DNA from: DATCDR01 sp036510575
Lineage (GTDB): Bacteria; Actinomycetota; Acidimicrobiia; Acidimicrobiales; Bog-793
Direction of reading: 5' to 3'
NCBI GenBank assembly: GCA_036510575.1
Contig: DATCDR010000119.1
Location: forward strand, 1 to 54,621
DNA: 54,621 nt
Shown here in pieces: positions 16,649 to 24,797 of the stretch. The position numbers were made by a program, and so were the translations under genes. Every line of letters begins with the position of its first letter. The stretch's first letter is position 1. The notes under the pieces were generated by a model. It had not been told where the DNA came from and searched no databases. It was given only the letters and a program-made list of their open reading frames with translations.

Positions 16649-18654
16649 CGAATTCCTGAAAGTGCTCGGTTGATGCATGCGTCGAGTGCGCTGACGTCGG
16701 CTACCGGTGCGAGGCAGACCCCGCCACGACAGACGTAAGCGAGGCCATCGTCCTTGCCCTCCCAAAGCTCGGAGGCCGTTCGCTCACCGGCGGCCACAAC
16801 GGCGTCGGGCAGGTATCGCGACCGGACGTCTCGCAGCAGGTCGGCGCGTCCTGCCCCGATGACGAGCTCGAGGGCGCCGAATTCGAGCTGCACCGCAGTT
16901 CCGATGAGATGTGCAAGCGCCAGTGGTGCTCGATCGATCGCCGTCGAGCTGCTTTGCACGGCGAGCTCGGCGCGAGCGGTCAACGCCGGATCTGCCAGAA
17001 GCGCGCCGAGTCGGGCGAGTGAGCTCGTGGCGATCGATACCGCTCCAGGCAGGACGCCGTCGAAGGAGTCCCGAGGCCGAACCGGCAAGCCGACGGCGTC
17101 CGCTCCGGACAAGAAGAAGCCCCCGTCAGGCGCGGAGAAGTTCGCGATCAGGCCCGCTGCGCACTCGCTTGCTGCTCGAAGCCAGCGCGCCTCGCCCGTC
17201 GCCTCATTCAGTCGGGTGAAGCAGTCGGTCAGCCACGCGTAGTCAGTAGCCACCGCGAGGTGCGCGGCGCGCCCTCCCTGGTAGGAGCGGAGCCACCGAC
17301 CGTCTGCGCGGCGAAGCGAGGAAAGGAGGAACTCGCCGAGGGCGACTGCCTGCTCGATGAAGTGGTCTTCGCCGAGCGCGCCGCCTGCTTCGGCGAGAAC
17401 GGAGATCATCATCGCGTTCCACTCGGTGAGCACCTTGTCGTCGAGCGCGGGGCGCACCCTCGTCGCACGGGCCGCGAGCAGTATCGCCCGCGCGGCCTCG
17501 ATCTCTGGCGGCCGGATCAGGTCGCCCCGGATCTCGCGCACGAGCGCTGAGGTTCCGTGCTCGAAGTTTGCTTCCTTATGGATGCCGTACCAGCGACAGA
17601 CCGCCTCGACGTCGCCGTCGTAGCCCGCGACGTCGAGCGCATGGATGATCGCCTCTTTGGTCCAGACGTAGAAGCGGCCCTCTTCGCCTTCGGAGTCGGC
17701 ATCTTCTGCAGAGGCGAGGCCGCCTCCTGGCACGCTGAGGTCCGAGAGCACGTACCGAATGGTCTCGGTCGCGACCTGCCGCCACCTCGGATCCCCGGTG
17801 GCCAAGAAGGCGTGGAGATACAAGCGGGCGAGCGAGGCCTGGTCGTAGAGCATCTTCTCGAAGTGCGGGATCGTCCAGGTGCGGTCGACGGAGTACCTCG
17901 CAAAGCCGCCGCCGAGATGGTCGTAGATCCCTCCCGAGGCCATAGCAGCGAGCGTCGTCTCGGCCATCGCACGCGCACCGGCGAATCCCATCTGGTCGGC
18001 GCGCAGCATGAGCTCGAGCATCGGCGCTTGCGGGAACTTCGGAGCCCTCCCAACACCGCCGTGCTCCCGATCGAAGATCTCGCTGAAGCGATCGACCGCT
18101 GCGCCGACGAGGGTCACCGCGCTCGGCAGCTTCGCGGTCCCAGCCGGTGGTGCCAACCTGGTCTCGATCTCGGCGATCAGCTCGTCAGACTGACGGACGA
18201 GCTCGTCGCGACGGTCGCTCCACGCGGTTGCCACCGCCTCGAGCAGCGAGGTAAATGCCGGCATGCCGTGGTTGGCAACCTTTGGAAAGTACGTCCCGCC
18301 AAAGAACGGCCGTCGTTTTGAATCACAGAACACGGTCATCGGCCAGCCACCGCTGCCGGTCATTGACTGAACAGCCTCCATATAGATCGCGTCGACGTCC
18401 GGGTGCTCCTCGCGATCGACCTTGATGGAAATGAATCTCGAGTTCAAAAGCGCGGCGGTCGCCGCGTCTTCGAAGGATTCGTGTGCCATTACGTGGCACC
18501 AGTGGCACGCCGAGTAGCCGATCGAGACGAGGACGGGCCGATCGAGTGCGGCTGCTGCTTCGAAGGCCTCGTCGCTCCAGGGATACCAGTCGACTGGGTT
18601 GTCGGCGTGTTGGCGGAGGTAGGGACTGGTCGACTCGGCGAGGCGGTTGGGCAC
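16645..18654 (-). CDS. Thioredoxin-domain protein, YyaL / DUF255 (SSP411-like) family
   Basis: The N-terminal thioredoxin-like domain opens PNRLAESTSPYLRQHA and NPVDWYPW, then SACHWCHVM, in which the CxxC is Cys-His-Trp-Cys. A long (alpha/alpha)6 barrel-like C-terminal domain follows, resembling N-acylglucosamine epimerase or cellobiose epimerase folds. Function is not established in bacteria. About 669 residues from the GTG at 18654 fits the family; an ATG 12 codons upstream (18690) is the alternative. Annotating the longest frame to 18945 would add roughly 97 residues of non-homologous sequence. Confidence 0.87.
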   Translation of the reverse strand: MPNRLAESTSPYLRQHADNPVDWYPWSDEAFEAAAALDRPVLVSIGYSACHWCHVMAHESFEDAATAALLNSRFISIKVDREEHPDVDAIYMEAVQSMTGSGGWPMTVFCDSKRRPFFGGTYFPKVANHGMPAFTSLLEAVATAWSDRRDELVRQSDELIAEIETRLAPPAGTAKLPSAVTLVGAAVDRFSEIFDREHGGVGRAPKFPQAPMLELMLRADQMGFAGARAMAETTLAAMASGGIYDHLGGGFARYSVDRTWTIPHFEKMLYDQASLARLYLHAFLATGDPRWRQVATETIRYVLSDLSVPGGGLASAEDADSEGEEGRFYVWTKEAIIHALDVAGYDGDVEAVCRWYGIHKEANFEHGTSALVREIRGDLIRPPEIEAARAILLAARATRVRPALDDKVLTEWNAMMISVLAEAGGALGEDHFIEQAVALGEFLLSSLRRADGRWLRSYQGGRAAHLAVATDYAWLTDCFTRLNEATGEARWLRAASECAAGLIANFSAPDGGFFLSGADAVGLPVRPRDSFDGVLPGAVSIATSSLARLGALLADPALTARAELAVQSSSTAIDRAPLALAHLIGTAVQLEFGALELVIGAGRADLLRDVRSRYLPDAVVAAGERTASELWEGKDDGLAYVCRGGVCLAPVADVSALDACINRALSGIR

Positions 18655-18938
18655 CAGGCCAGCGTAGTGACACCGTTTGGGTGGGCTCATCGTCCGGATC
18701 CGCCGTTTGCCCTTCGACGGATCTGCAGCTCGCAAATCCGCCGCCACATAGACCGGTGGAACGTCGGGAAGCCCGCCCGCGGAACCTGCCCGTTGCCGCG
18801 TCCCCGAAGTGCATGTATCTTGCGGCGACGTGCATCGATGGTTGTCCATGGGTGCTGGGGCGTCGCAGGAGGAGGTCGCGTGGCTCGTCATCGACGAAGT
18901 GCCGCCGGTCGCGCTCTTCGTGAGGTTTCGTTGGCGTG

Positions 18939-20075
18939 ATGACAAAGACGAAGCTCCAGCCGCTGTCGCGTGCGGCCAGACGACGTGTTCGCCCGGACAG
19001 GCGCTCGCGACGCGCGTGGCATGTCGTCATCTCGGCGCTCGCACTTTGTGGGTCCGCAGCGCTTGCCACGCCGCTTGCAAACGTCGCGGTTGGCGCGACC
19101 ACGGTGCCGACTCCATGGATCCCTTGTACGAATGCGACACTCGGCTCCGGGACGTGTGTCCCGGGCTACGGGTCGGCGGTCTATAACGGCAAAGACGGCT
19201 ACTTCGGCGTGCCGGCGATACTGAATGGGCCAGCGCAGTTGTACCTCTCGCCGGTGTTTTGTCCCGCCGGCAGCCCCGCAGCTAAGTCAGGTGAGGCGTG
19301 CTCGGCGCCGTTCCAGCTCGCGCTGTCCAAGATCACGCTCACCCCAGCTATCGGGGTCATACGCGTCGAGAACTTCGGATATGAGTCAAGTGCCGGCACG
19401 AACGCCGATGGCGCTGTTGCGGTCCTCGACAATCCACTCGCGCTACCCGGCTCGGACCAGGCGGCGCACTGGTGTGTGACCGTCCCCACTAGCGCTAACC
19501 CTCAGGGCGAGTCGTGCATCGCGGAGAGCAATACGAGCCTTCCGGTCTACCTCGCAGCGACCTCTCCGCTGGTACTTGGAACTGTGCTCATGTGCGTTGG
19601 TGGCCAGCTCGCAGCGAGTCAGAACGCGTTCGAAGCTTGTATGCAGTCCTCGGTGGGCACAAAGCCCTTCGCATCGACGAGGGCCCGGAACTCAACCCTT
19701 CGAAAGACGGCGGTGAAAAAGCAGACCTCTCCGGTGGCCGTGACGCTTTCGGCGCCGGCGATCTCGAGTCATGTGCTTGCCGTTGGCACCTCCGGGAACA
19801 TCAAGGTCACCGTGACGGCGACGAGTGGCTCGTTGACGCAGGTGACGGTGAGAGCGGGCGTGACACCTACATCGAGCAGCGTGGTTGGTACGACCAAGCC
19901 ACAGTTCGCCGGCGCGTCGGTGCTGTCGAGCGGCGTGACCCGTGCCTTCACCTTCACCTTCTCCGCGAAGGCGCTGAAGGCAGGGAAGGTCACGATCGAC
20001 GTGACCGCGCTCGCTCAGCTCGCAAGTGGCGCGGCGGCCACCGGCTCCGCGCAGCTGGTGGCAAGCGTCGGCTAG
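18939..20075 (+). CDS. Secreted protein of unknown function
   Basis: A very Arg-rich N-region (AARRRVRPDRRSRRAW) is followed by a hydrophobic stretch (VVISALALCGSAALATPLA) and a probable signal-peptidase site after NVAVGA, so it should be exported. The mature part contains paired Cys and small-residue-rich sequence. Its last 120 residues resemble Ig-like or cadherin-like beta strands with many Thr and Val. No catalytic motif is seen. The start is ATG 18939, or GTG one codon earlier. Confidence 0.7.
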   Translation: MTKTKLQPLSRAARRRVRPDRRSRRAWHVVISALALCGSAALATPLANVAVGATTVPTPWIPCTNATLGSGTCVPGYGSAVYNGKDGYFGVPAILNGPAQLYLSPVFCPAGSPAAKSGEACSAPFQLALSKITLTPAIGVIRVENFGYESSAGTNADGAVAVLDNPLALPGSDQAAHWCVTVPTSANPQGESCIAESNTSLPVYLAATSPLVLGTVLMCVGGQLAASQNAFEACMQSSVGTKPFASTRARNSTLRKTAVKKQTSPVAVTLSAPAISSHVLAVGTSGNIKVTVTATSGSLTQVTVRAGVTPTSSSVVGTTKPQFAGASVLSSGVTRAFTFTFSAKALKAGKVTIDVTALAQLASGAAATGSAQLVASVG

Positions 20076-20083
20076 GTCCGTAG

Positions 20084-20100
20084 CGCCCGGCGCTCGGGCG
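20084..20100 (+). terminator. Possible rho-independent terminator
   Basis: CGCCCG and CGGGCG form a 6-bp GC stem with a 5-nt loop just after the secreted-protein stop. Only a weak T-rich tail (TGGTTTG) follows, so terminator function is uncertain. Confidence 0.3.
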
Positions 20101-20220
20101 TGGTTTGACACCGTTTTCGGCCTGGATCCTTGACGGCCCTCGTTGATTCCCAAAGATCGATTCCCGACGCGGTCGAGGAACGCAAGCCAACTGGTTTTTA
20201 GGGGGTGGCCGTCTCCACCC

Positions 20221-20240
20221 TTGACATGTGACCATATATA
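20221..20240 (+). promoter_or_regulatory. Stranded -35 half of the arsR-SRPBCC promoter, with left target duplication
   Basis: TTGACA (20221-20226) followed by ATGTGAC, and then CATATATA directly abutting the left end of the insertion sequence. Joined to the sequence right of the element it rebuilds a promoter, TTGACA-N16-CATAAT, carrying the palindrome ATGTGAC-N6-GTCACAT. CATATATA matches the right-flank octamer CATATAGT at 6 of 8 positions, as expected for a decayed 8-bp target duplication. Confidence 0.6.
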
Positions 20241-20264
20241 GGGCAACTATCCCATCTCTGTATA
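20241..20264. repeat. Left terminal inverted repeat of the IS
   Basis: GGGCAACTATCCC then a variable 4-mer and CTGTATA. It matches the reverse complement of 22400-22423 at 21 of 24 positions. Confidence 0.88.
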
Positions 20265-20313
20265 AGCTTGGCCTTCCTTGGCAAGGTGATGAGGGCGCGC
20301 GGTGGTAAGCGCC

Positions 20314-21120
20314 TCAGGGATACCGACTGGCAAAGAGGTCGATGATGGCTCGCGCTTTCAGGGACATCCAGACGCCCATGTCAACAACGGGCATCTCGAT
20401 GATGGCGGGATGGTCGATCGCTACCTCAAAGCCGAACTGTTCTTGCACCTGCACGTATGGCTGAGGTCCGGTGATTCTGAGACTAATTCGACCCAATTCT
20501 GTTTTACCGCGGCACACCCCGGCGTTCTGCGTTATCTCCATAGCGACGACTTCGGCGTCGATGCACTCACCGATTCGGACGGTGGGATTGACCAGGTCGC
20601 TGTGGTATGTCGTCAACAAGTGCATCGCTCTGTGTTTGTCGGCATTGGAGAGTTCAGTGATTTGGACCAAGTGGTACGGGTCCAATCCATGGTAAGGCTG
20701 GGGCTGCTCAAGGATTGTCCAGTCATCGTCATGAACCAGGTCGCGCCAACGTTGGATGCCGTCGGCGAACCTCTGGGGCGTCTCATAGACAGGGAATTGG
20801 ACACTACGCCAAGGGTTGCCGCTTGGGATAGGCCATGGAGCCGTTCCGCTCTTGGCCTCAGCGAGAAACCACACCAGGTTGTCGAGCGACGAGCGGATTT
20901 CGTGCAGCATCTCCCCGACCATGAGAGACCAGTGATGGGGCAAGTCATCCGGTGGCTCCATCTGGATGATTCGGTCCTCAATCCGTTCTGGATCAGGCTC
21001 AAGGAACACTCGGTGAGGGTGGACATGCGCGAAGAAATCCAAGGACTCTCGATTGAGGGCATCAATTATGAACTTCGCCCGATCAAGCCTGAGACGGCAA
21101 GGTTCGAGCTGATCCGTCAT
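20314..21120 (-). CDS. IS passenger protein of unknown function
   Basis: A 268-residue protein inside the insertion sequence, on the transposase strand. It has no transposition motif. The pattern GEMLHEIRSSLDNLVWFL, then a second region NADKHRAM, resembles a widespread family of helical uncharacterised proteins, often with R-x-S/A-L-D and D-K-H-R signatures. Any HEPN-like role is speculation. The ATG at 21120 overlaps, on the opposite strand, the ATG of the 67-residue ORF. The stop lies 50 bp inside the left repeat. Confidence 0.6.
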   Translation of the reverse strand: MTDQLEPCRLRLDRAKFIIDALNRESLDFFAHVHPHRVFLEPDPERIEDRIIQMEPPDDLPHHWSLMVGEMLHEIRSSLDNLVWFLAEAKSGTAPWPIPSGNPWRSVQFPVYETPQRFADGIQRWRDLVHDDDWTILEQPQPYHGLDPYHLVQITELSNADKHRAMHLLTTYHSDLVNPTVRIGECIDAEVVAMEITQNAGVCRGKTELGRISLRITGPQPYVQVQEQFGFEVAIDHPAIIEMPVVDMGVWMSLKARAIIDLFASRYP

Positions 21121-21322
21121 GGCCTACTCTTGGAGGGAGATGCCGGAGGAACCGAAGGACGAACCAACGCAGGAAACCGAACAGGGAGCGACAATCCCGA
21201 TCCCGACACACGGGGACTTCTTTCGTGACCTCGGTAAGGTTGCCAAGCCACGAAAGAAGCCATCAGAAGCAATCGAGGATGAACTCGACAAGGGCGGAGA
21301 GCCACCCGCGCAGACGCTTTAG
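21119..21322 (+). CDS. Small IS passenger ORF
   Basis: 67 residues, charged and Pro-rich, with the recognisable segment PIPTHGDFFRDLGKVAKP. A better-placed start may be the internal ATG at 21140, which follows GGAGGGAG. It is divergent from the 268-residue passenger gene and convergent with the transposase. No function is known; a regulator or antidote to the other passenger is conceivable but unsupported. Confidence 0.45.
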   Translation: MAYSWREMPEEPKDEPTQETEQGATIPIPTHGDFFRDLGKVAKPRKKPSEAIEDELDKGGEPPAQTL

Positions 21323-21371
21323 GGGCGGTTGTTGCTTCGCAATCACCCGGTATTCGCTCCACCGCATTGGA

Positions 21372-22376
21372 TCAGTCCAGCGCAGCCCGGAGGAGGATCG
21401 ACAGGAACATCGAACGACTGTCGTCGCGGTTGTAGCGCCAGACGTACTCGTTCACGTACCCCTGCAACCACTTCGCGGAGACCGCGTGATGGGTACCCGA
21501 GATGCGCTTGACCAAGGACCAGAAGCCCTCGATGGTCTGTGTGTGGATGTCTCCGCTTACGTAGACGCCCGCAGAGTGATTGATGGTCCTGTGGTCCCAT
21601 CCATCCTTTGCAAGCCGCGTGTAGAGCCGTGCATCGTCGGTGTAGATGATCGTGTCGCCCTCGACGTGGTTAGCCATGTGCTGGACGATTACGGCCTGAG
21701 GCTTCTGCGGAATGACGTAGGCCGCGATTTTGCCAGCGGTCTTGGTTTCGACCTCATCGACAGTCTCGGTCTTGTTCCGCTCGACCATGCCGAACACGCC
21801 GACCTTGTTTTCGTGCGACCAGTTCTGCGCGGCAACGGCTCGCGATGGCGCATTGGCCCACTGGCGCTTGTCCTCAAGCCGCGGCTTGCCGCCCACGTAG
21901 GTCTCATCCATTTCGACAGCACCCGACAGGCGAACTTCATCAGGCCCCATCAATTCGTTACGAATCAACGTGAACATTCGCCACGCTGTTTTGTAGGTGA
22001 CGCCCAGCTCGCGCTCAAGTTGTTTGGCGGAAATGCCACAACGAGTGCTGGTCATCAGGTACATCGCATAGAACCAAAGGTGCAAGCCGGTAGACGACTT
22101 GTGAAAGATCGTGCCCGCGGTCGGGTGAATGTGGAGTCCACACGCGGTGCACGTCCACGACTGGCGCTGTTGCTTCGTTCCATAGCGCTTGAATTCGCGA
22201 ATCTGCTCGCACCGCGGGCAATGCGCCTCGGAGGGATTTGACGTGGCGCAACGTGTGTTCCAAAGCCAAACCAGGCAGGTTTCGTCATCGGGGAAGTCAC
22301 GCATGAATTCGAGGAGGGTGTATTGCGATTCCGACGCTACGGAGCGCTGGGGGTCCTTGCGGTTACCTGGTGCCAT
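21372..22376 (-). CDS. IS1595-family transposase (ISXO2-like DDE)
   Basis: Catalyses transposition of the host element. An N-terminal zinc ribbon (CPRC and CTAC pairs) precedes a helix-turn-helix-like region. The RNase-H-like catalytic core follows, with Asp in VEMDETYVGGK, Asp in IIYTDDARLY and the acidic position in IEGFWSLVKR. The ATG at 22376 is chosen because a TTGACT-N16-TATAAT promoter inside the right end places its -10 only 6 bp upstream, so the message is probably leaderless. Length of 334 residues is normal for the family. Confidence 0.9.
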   Translation of the reverse strand: MAPGNRKDPQRSVASESQYTLLEFMRDFPDDETCLVWLWNTRCATSNPSEAHCPRCEQIREFKRYGTKQQRQSWTCTACGLHIHPTAGTIFHKSSTGLHLWFYAMYLMTSTRCGISAKQLERELGVTYKTAWRMFTLIRNELMGPDEVRLSGAVEMDETYVGGKPRLEDKRQWANAPSRAVAAQNWSHENKVGVFGMVERNKTETVDEVETKTAGKIAAYVIPQKPQAVIVQHMANHVEGDTIIYTDDARLYTRLAKDGWDHRTINHSAGVYVSGDIHTQTIEGFWSLVKRISGTHHAVSAKWLQGYVNEYVWRYNRDDSRSMFLSILLRAALD

Positions 22377-22382
22377 AGAACC

Positions 22383-22410
22383 ATTATACACGCTGGACCT
22401 ATACAGTCAA
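22383..22410 (-). promoter_or_regulatory. Transposase promoter in the right terminal repeat
   Basis: On the minus strand TTGACT (22405-22410) and TATAAT (22383-22388) are separated by 16 nt. The -10 ends 6 bp before the transposase ATG, which predicts a leaderless transcript. Confidence 0.7.
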
Positions 22411-22423
22411 GGGATAGTTGCCC
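22400..22423. repeat. Right terminal inverted repeat of the IS
   Basis: Reverse complement reads GGGCAACTATCCC, a variable 4-mer, then CTGTATA, pairing with 20241-20264. It also contains the transposase -35. Confidence 0.88.
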
Positions 22424-22439
22424 CATATAGTCACATAAT
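22424..22439 (+). promoter_or_regulatory. -10 half of the interrupted arsR-SRPBCC promoter and operator
   Basis: CATATAGT (probable target duplication), GTCACAT (right operator arm, 22430-22436) and CATAAT (-10, 22434-22439). The -10 ends 9 bp before the GTG of the regulator gene, so the transcript would be leaderless or nearly so. No replacement -35 is seen at the end of the insertion sequence. Confidence 0.55.
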
Positions 22440-22448
22440 GTCACTGCC

Positions 22449-23192
22449 GTGGACGAGGTGTTCAAGGCGTTGGCTGATCCGACTCGGCGTGAGCTCTTGG
22501 ACGAGCTCTTCCGCAAGGACGGTCAGACGCTTCGCGCACTTGAGGAGCGGTTCTCGATGACTCGATTCGGGGTCATGAAGCATCTCAAGCTCCTAGAAGA
22601 CGCCGGACTTGTCGTGAGTGTGCGGCGAGGTCGGGAGAAGCCTCATTTTTTGAATCCCGTTCCGATCCGCCTCGTCCACGACCGATGGGTGAGCAAGTTC
22701 GCAGAGCCATGGACGGCAGCGCTAAGTGACCTGAAAACGAGATTGGAGAGCCCCATGGAGAAGATTCTCGAGATCTACACTCGCACTACACCGGAGCGCC
22801 TTTGGACCGCGATCACCGATTCCGAGATCCGGAGTAAGTACCACTTCGGGCTCAGAATCGACTCTGATTGGAAGGTCGGGTCGCGCTTTGAGATGAGCCA
22901 TCTACAAGCTCCGGGGCTCTTCGGCGAAGGTGAGATCCTCGAGGTCGACCCCCCGCATCGACTCGTCCAGAGCATGGTTGCACTCTGGGGCGATGACGTA
23001 CGGGCCGAAAGCACGTCGAGGATCACCTGGGAGATCGAGCCCGTCGGCGACTCCTGCAGGCTCACGGTCACGCACGATCAGCTCCGCGAGGGTGCAAACG
23101 AGCAGCTGTACGGCGGTTGGCCGATGATCCTCTCGGGCCTAAAGACGTGGCTCGAAACTGGCGAGTTGCTAACGACACCAGGCTCGCCCTAG
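22449..23192 (+). CDS. ArsR-type regulator fused to an SRPBCC (AHSA1-like) domain
   Basis: Residues 1-95 form an ArsR winged helix (FKALADPTRRELLDEL, then RFGVMKHLKLLEDAGLV). Residues from about 105 form an AHSA1/START-like ligand-binding domain (EIYTRTTPERLWTAITD, DPPHRLVQSM). Such fusions probably sense a hydrophobic small molecule. Cysteine metal-binding pairs typical of ArsR/SmtB are absent. The original promoter carries a palindrome that would suit self-repression, but an insertion sequence now separates its -35 from its -10. No other gene is co-directional nearby. Confidence 0.88.
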   Translation: MDEVFKALADPTRRELLDELFRKDGQTLRALEERFSMTRFGVMKHLKLLEDAGLVVSVRRGREKPHFLNPVPIRLVHDRWVSKFAEPWTAALSDLKTRLESPMEKILEIYTRTTPERLWTAITDSEIRSKYHFGLRIDSDWKVGSRFEMSHLQAPGLFGEGEILEVDPPHRLVQSMVALWGDDVRAESTSRITWEIEPVGDSCRLTVTHDQLREGANEQLYGGWPMILSGLKTWLETGELLTTPGSP

Positions 23193-23234
23193 GAGCTAGT
23201 CGGCTCCGTCGCCGAATAATGTTACGTGGTGCGC

Positions 23235-23633
23235 TCAGCTCGAGGCTGCGCCTTTGGCGAGGGAACGGAGCACCTCGATCGCCCGGTCTTGTTCGTCGAA
23301 GCTGACGAGCAGGTGATCGTGGTGAAAGCCAGCAAGGACGTTGCAGGCGAGACCGTGTCGTGCAAGCGCGGTAGCGACCGCGGCAGTCAGCCCTACCGCA
23401 TCGAGCGCCGAATTCACGTCGAGGGTGAGCCAGGCCATCACGAACTCAGGCGTGATGCCAAGTCGCGACGCATCACGACAAGAGATCACCGAAGTGGTTC
23501 CTTCTCTTTCGACGATCGTCGCTTGAACCTCGACGTCGGCAGGTAGCACGACGCCACTCACCATGCACCACGCACCTGGTCTCGTCGTAACGCTGAGCTT
23601 TCGAAGCAGCGCGCCGAGATCGCCCTCGGTCAT
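23235..23633 (-). CDS. ACT-domain protein (ACT_3-like)
   Basis: A small protein of 132 residues with the paired ACT-like pattern of a widespread bacterial family. An N-terminal barrel-like half (VVLPADVEVQATIVEREGTT) is followed by a C-terminal ACT half, SALDAVGLTAAVATALARHG and CNVLAGFHHDHLLVSF. It may bind an amino acid or related ligand. Its ATG shares bases with the menE stop (4-nt overlap), so it is coupled to menE. A regulatory role in quinone synthesis is possible but unsupported. Confidence 0.8.
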   Translation of the reverse strand: MTEGDLGALLRKLSVTTRPGAWCMVSGVVLPADVEVQATIVEREGTTSVISCRDASRLGITPEFVMAWLTLDVNSALDAVGLTAAVATALARHGLACNVLAGFHHDHLLVSFDEQDRAIEVLRSLAKGAASS

Positions 23634-24775
23634 GGCACCGATCGGCCAGTTACTGCAGCGGCGAGCTCGGCGCGGCGCACCTTCCCGATCGAAGTGCGCG
23701 GCAGCTCATCGAAAAGCTGTAGCTCCCTCGGCGCGTACACCGCCCCAAGCTCGCTCCGAACGAGCTCGCGCACCTCGGCAAGGGTCACCGTTGCCGCCGG
23801 TGACGCGACCACGCAGGCGACGGCTCGTTGGTGCCACTCGGGATCAGGGACGCCGACGATTACGACCTCTTCGATACCAGGATGGCTAAGGAGCAGCTGC
23901 TCGACCGGAGCGGGCCAGATCTTCTCGCCGCCCGAGACGATCACGTCTTCGCGCCGTCCGTAGACGAGAAGCCGTCCGTCTTCGCCGAAGGCTCCGAGAT
24001 CGCCGGTTGGCAGGAAGCCCGCTGAATCCTTCGGATCGGTCCCGTCGCGATAGGCGCGTAACAGCATCGGGCCGCGGAGCAGGATTTCGCCGTCGTCGGC
24101 GATAGCGACGTCGACGCCGTCGAGAGGTACGCCGTCATAGACCACGCCACTGCCGGATTCGGTGAGGCCGTAGGTCGTGACCACGTTGTTCGGGAGACCA
24201 GCAGGCGGTGCGGAGCCGCCGAGAACGATGACGCGGAGCGCATCGATGGTTGCCTGGTCGAGCCGGAACAGCGCGGTGGACACGAGTGAGATGAGCGTGA
24301 CGCCGCTCTTTACGGCAGCTGCGACGTCGGCGACGTCGAAGCCTGGGTGGAGCTCGAAGGGGGTACTCGTCGAGCGTGCGCGCGTCAACACCGAGATCCC
24401 GCCAACGTGGCTAAGTGGCAGGCAACAAAGCCAACGATCCCGAGCCGGATCGATGCGGAGTCGCTTGCTCGTAGCAGCCGCTGAAGCGTCAAGCGCCGCA
24501 TGCGTGAGCACCACTCCCTTTGGAACTCCGCTTGTTCCCGACGTCGGCATCACGAGCGCATCGCCGTCGTCAGTGCCGCGTCCACCTTCTAGAGGGTGCT
24601 CTCCGGCTGCATCTATGACCACGCCAGGGTGAAGCTCGGAGAACAGCCGTGCAACCGCAGGCCCAGGTAGACGTTGGTCGACCGGCAGGACCGCGTCGCC
24701 GGCTGCGAAGCACGCATCGAGGGCAGAGAGAAAGGCGTCACCGCCTGGCAAGTCGAGGGCGACAAGCCGGTGCAC
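23630..24775 (-). CDS. menE: o-Succinylbenzoate-CoA ligase (MenE-like)
   Basis: ANL-superfamily acyl-CoA synthetase; MenE activates o-succinylbenzoate to its CoA ester in menaquinone synthesis. The P-loop-like motif is MPTSGTSGVPKGV, with TTYGLTESGSG, PTGDLG, the hinge YGRREDVIVSGGEKI, and the catalytic Lys in RTSIGKVRR. At 381 residues it is short, as in other actinobacterial MenE proteins. The specific assignment rests on the menB, menA, menH and menD neighbours. The GTG start is 21 bp from the divergent menB start. Confidence 0.85.
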   Translation of the reverse strand: MHRLVALDLPGGDAFLSALDACFAAGDAVLPVDQRLPGPAVARLFSELHPGVVIDAAGEHPLEGGRGTDDGDALVMPTSGTSGVPKGVVLTHAALDASAAATSKRLRIDPARDRWLCCLPLSHVGGISVLTRARSTSTPFELHPGFDVADVAAAVKSGVTLISLVSTALFRLDQATIDALRVIVLGGSAPPAGLPNNVVTTYGLTESGSGVVYDGVPLDGVDVAIADDGEILLRGPMLLRAYRDGTDPKDSAGFLPTGDLGAFGEDGRLLVYGRREDVIVSGGEKIWPAPVEQLLLSHPGIEEVVIVGVPDPEWHQRAVACVVASPAATVTLAEVRELVRSELGAVYAPRELQLFDELPRTSIGKVRRAELAAAVTGRSVP

Positions 24776-24785
24776 GGCAGTAGCC

Positions 24786-24797
24786 TAACGGCCGTTA
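24786..24797. promoter_or_regulatory. 12-bp palindrome between menE and menB
   Basis: TAACGGCCGTTA is a perfect palindrome filling more than half of the 21-bp gap between the divergent menE and menB starts; its last base is the A of the menB ATG. It could bind one regulator controlling both genes. Confidence 0.45.

Larger units (their letters stand above)
20241..22423. mobile_element. IS1595-family insertion sequence with passenger genes
   Basis: A 2.18-kb element bounded by 24-bp inverted repeats, 21 of 24 identical, with a perfect outer 13 bp of GGGCAACTATCCC. It contains a zinc-ribbon DDE transposase (ISXO2-like), a 268-residue passenger ORF on the same strand and a 67-residue ORF on the other strand. 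Flanking octamers CATATATA and CATATAGT are a probable imperfect target duplication. Base composition is visibly less GC-rich than the neighbours. The transposase frame is intact, so the element may be active. Confidence 0.88.

Noticed and set aside
16649..16765. Upstream ATG start at 16765 for the 15941-16648 gene
   Set aside because: It would run about 120 bp inside the DUF255 gene; the TTG with AGGA at the 4-nt overlap is more economical.
18655..18945. Long N-terminal extension of the DUF255 protein
   Set aside because: The residues do not resemble the family, which begins PNRLA; composition is shadow-like.
20302..21228. 308-residue plus-strand frame opposite the IS passenger gene
   Set aside because: Its composition is that of an antisense shadow, and the minus-strand frame has family-like segments.
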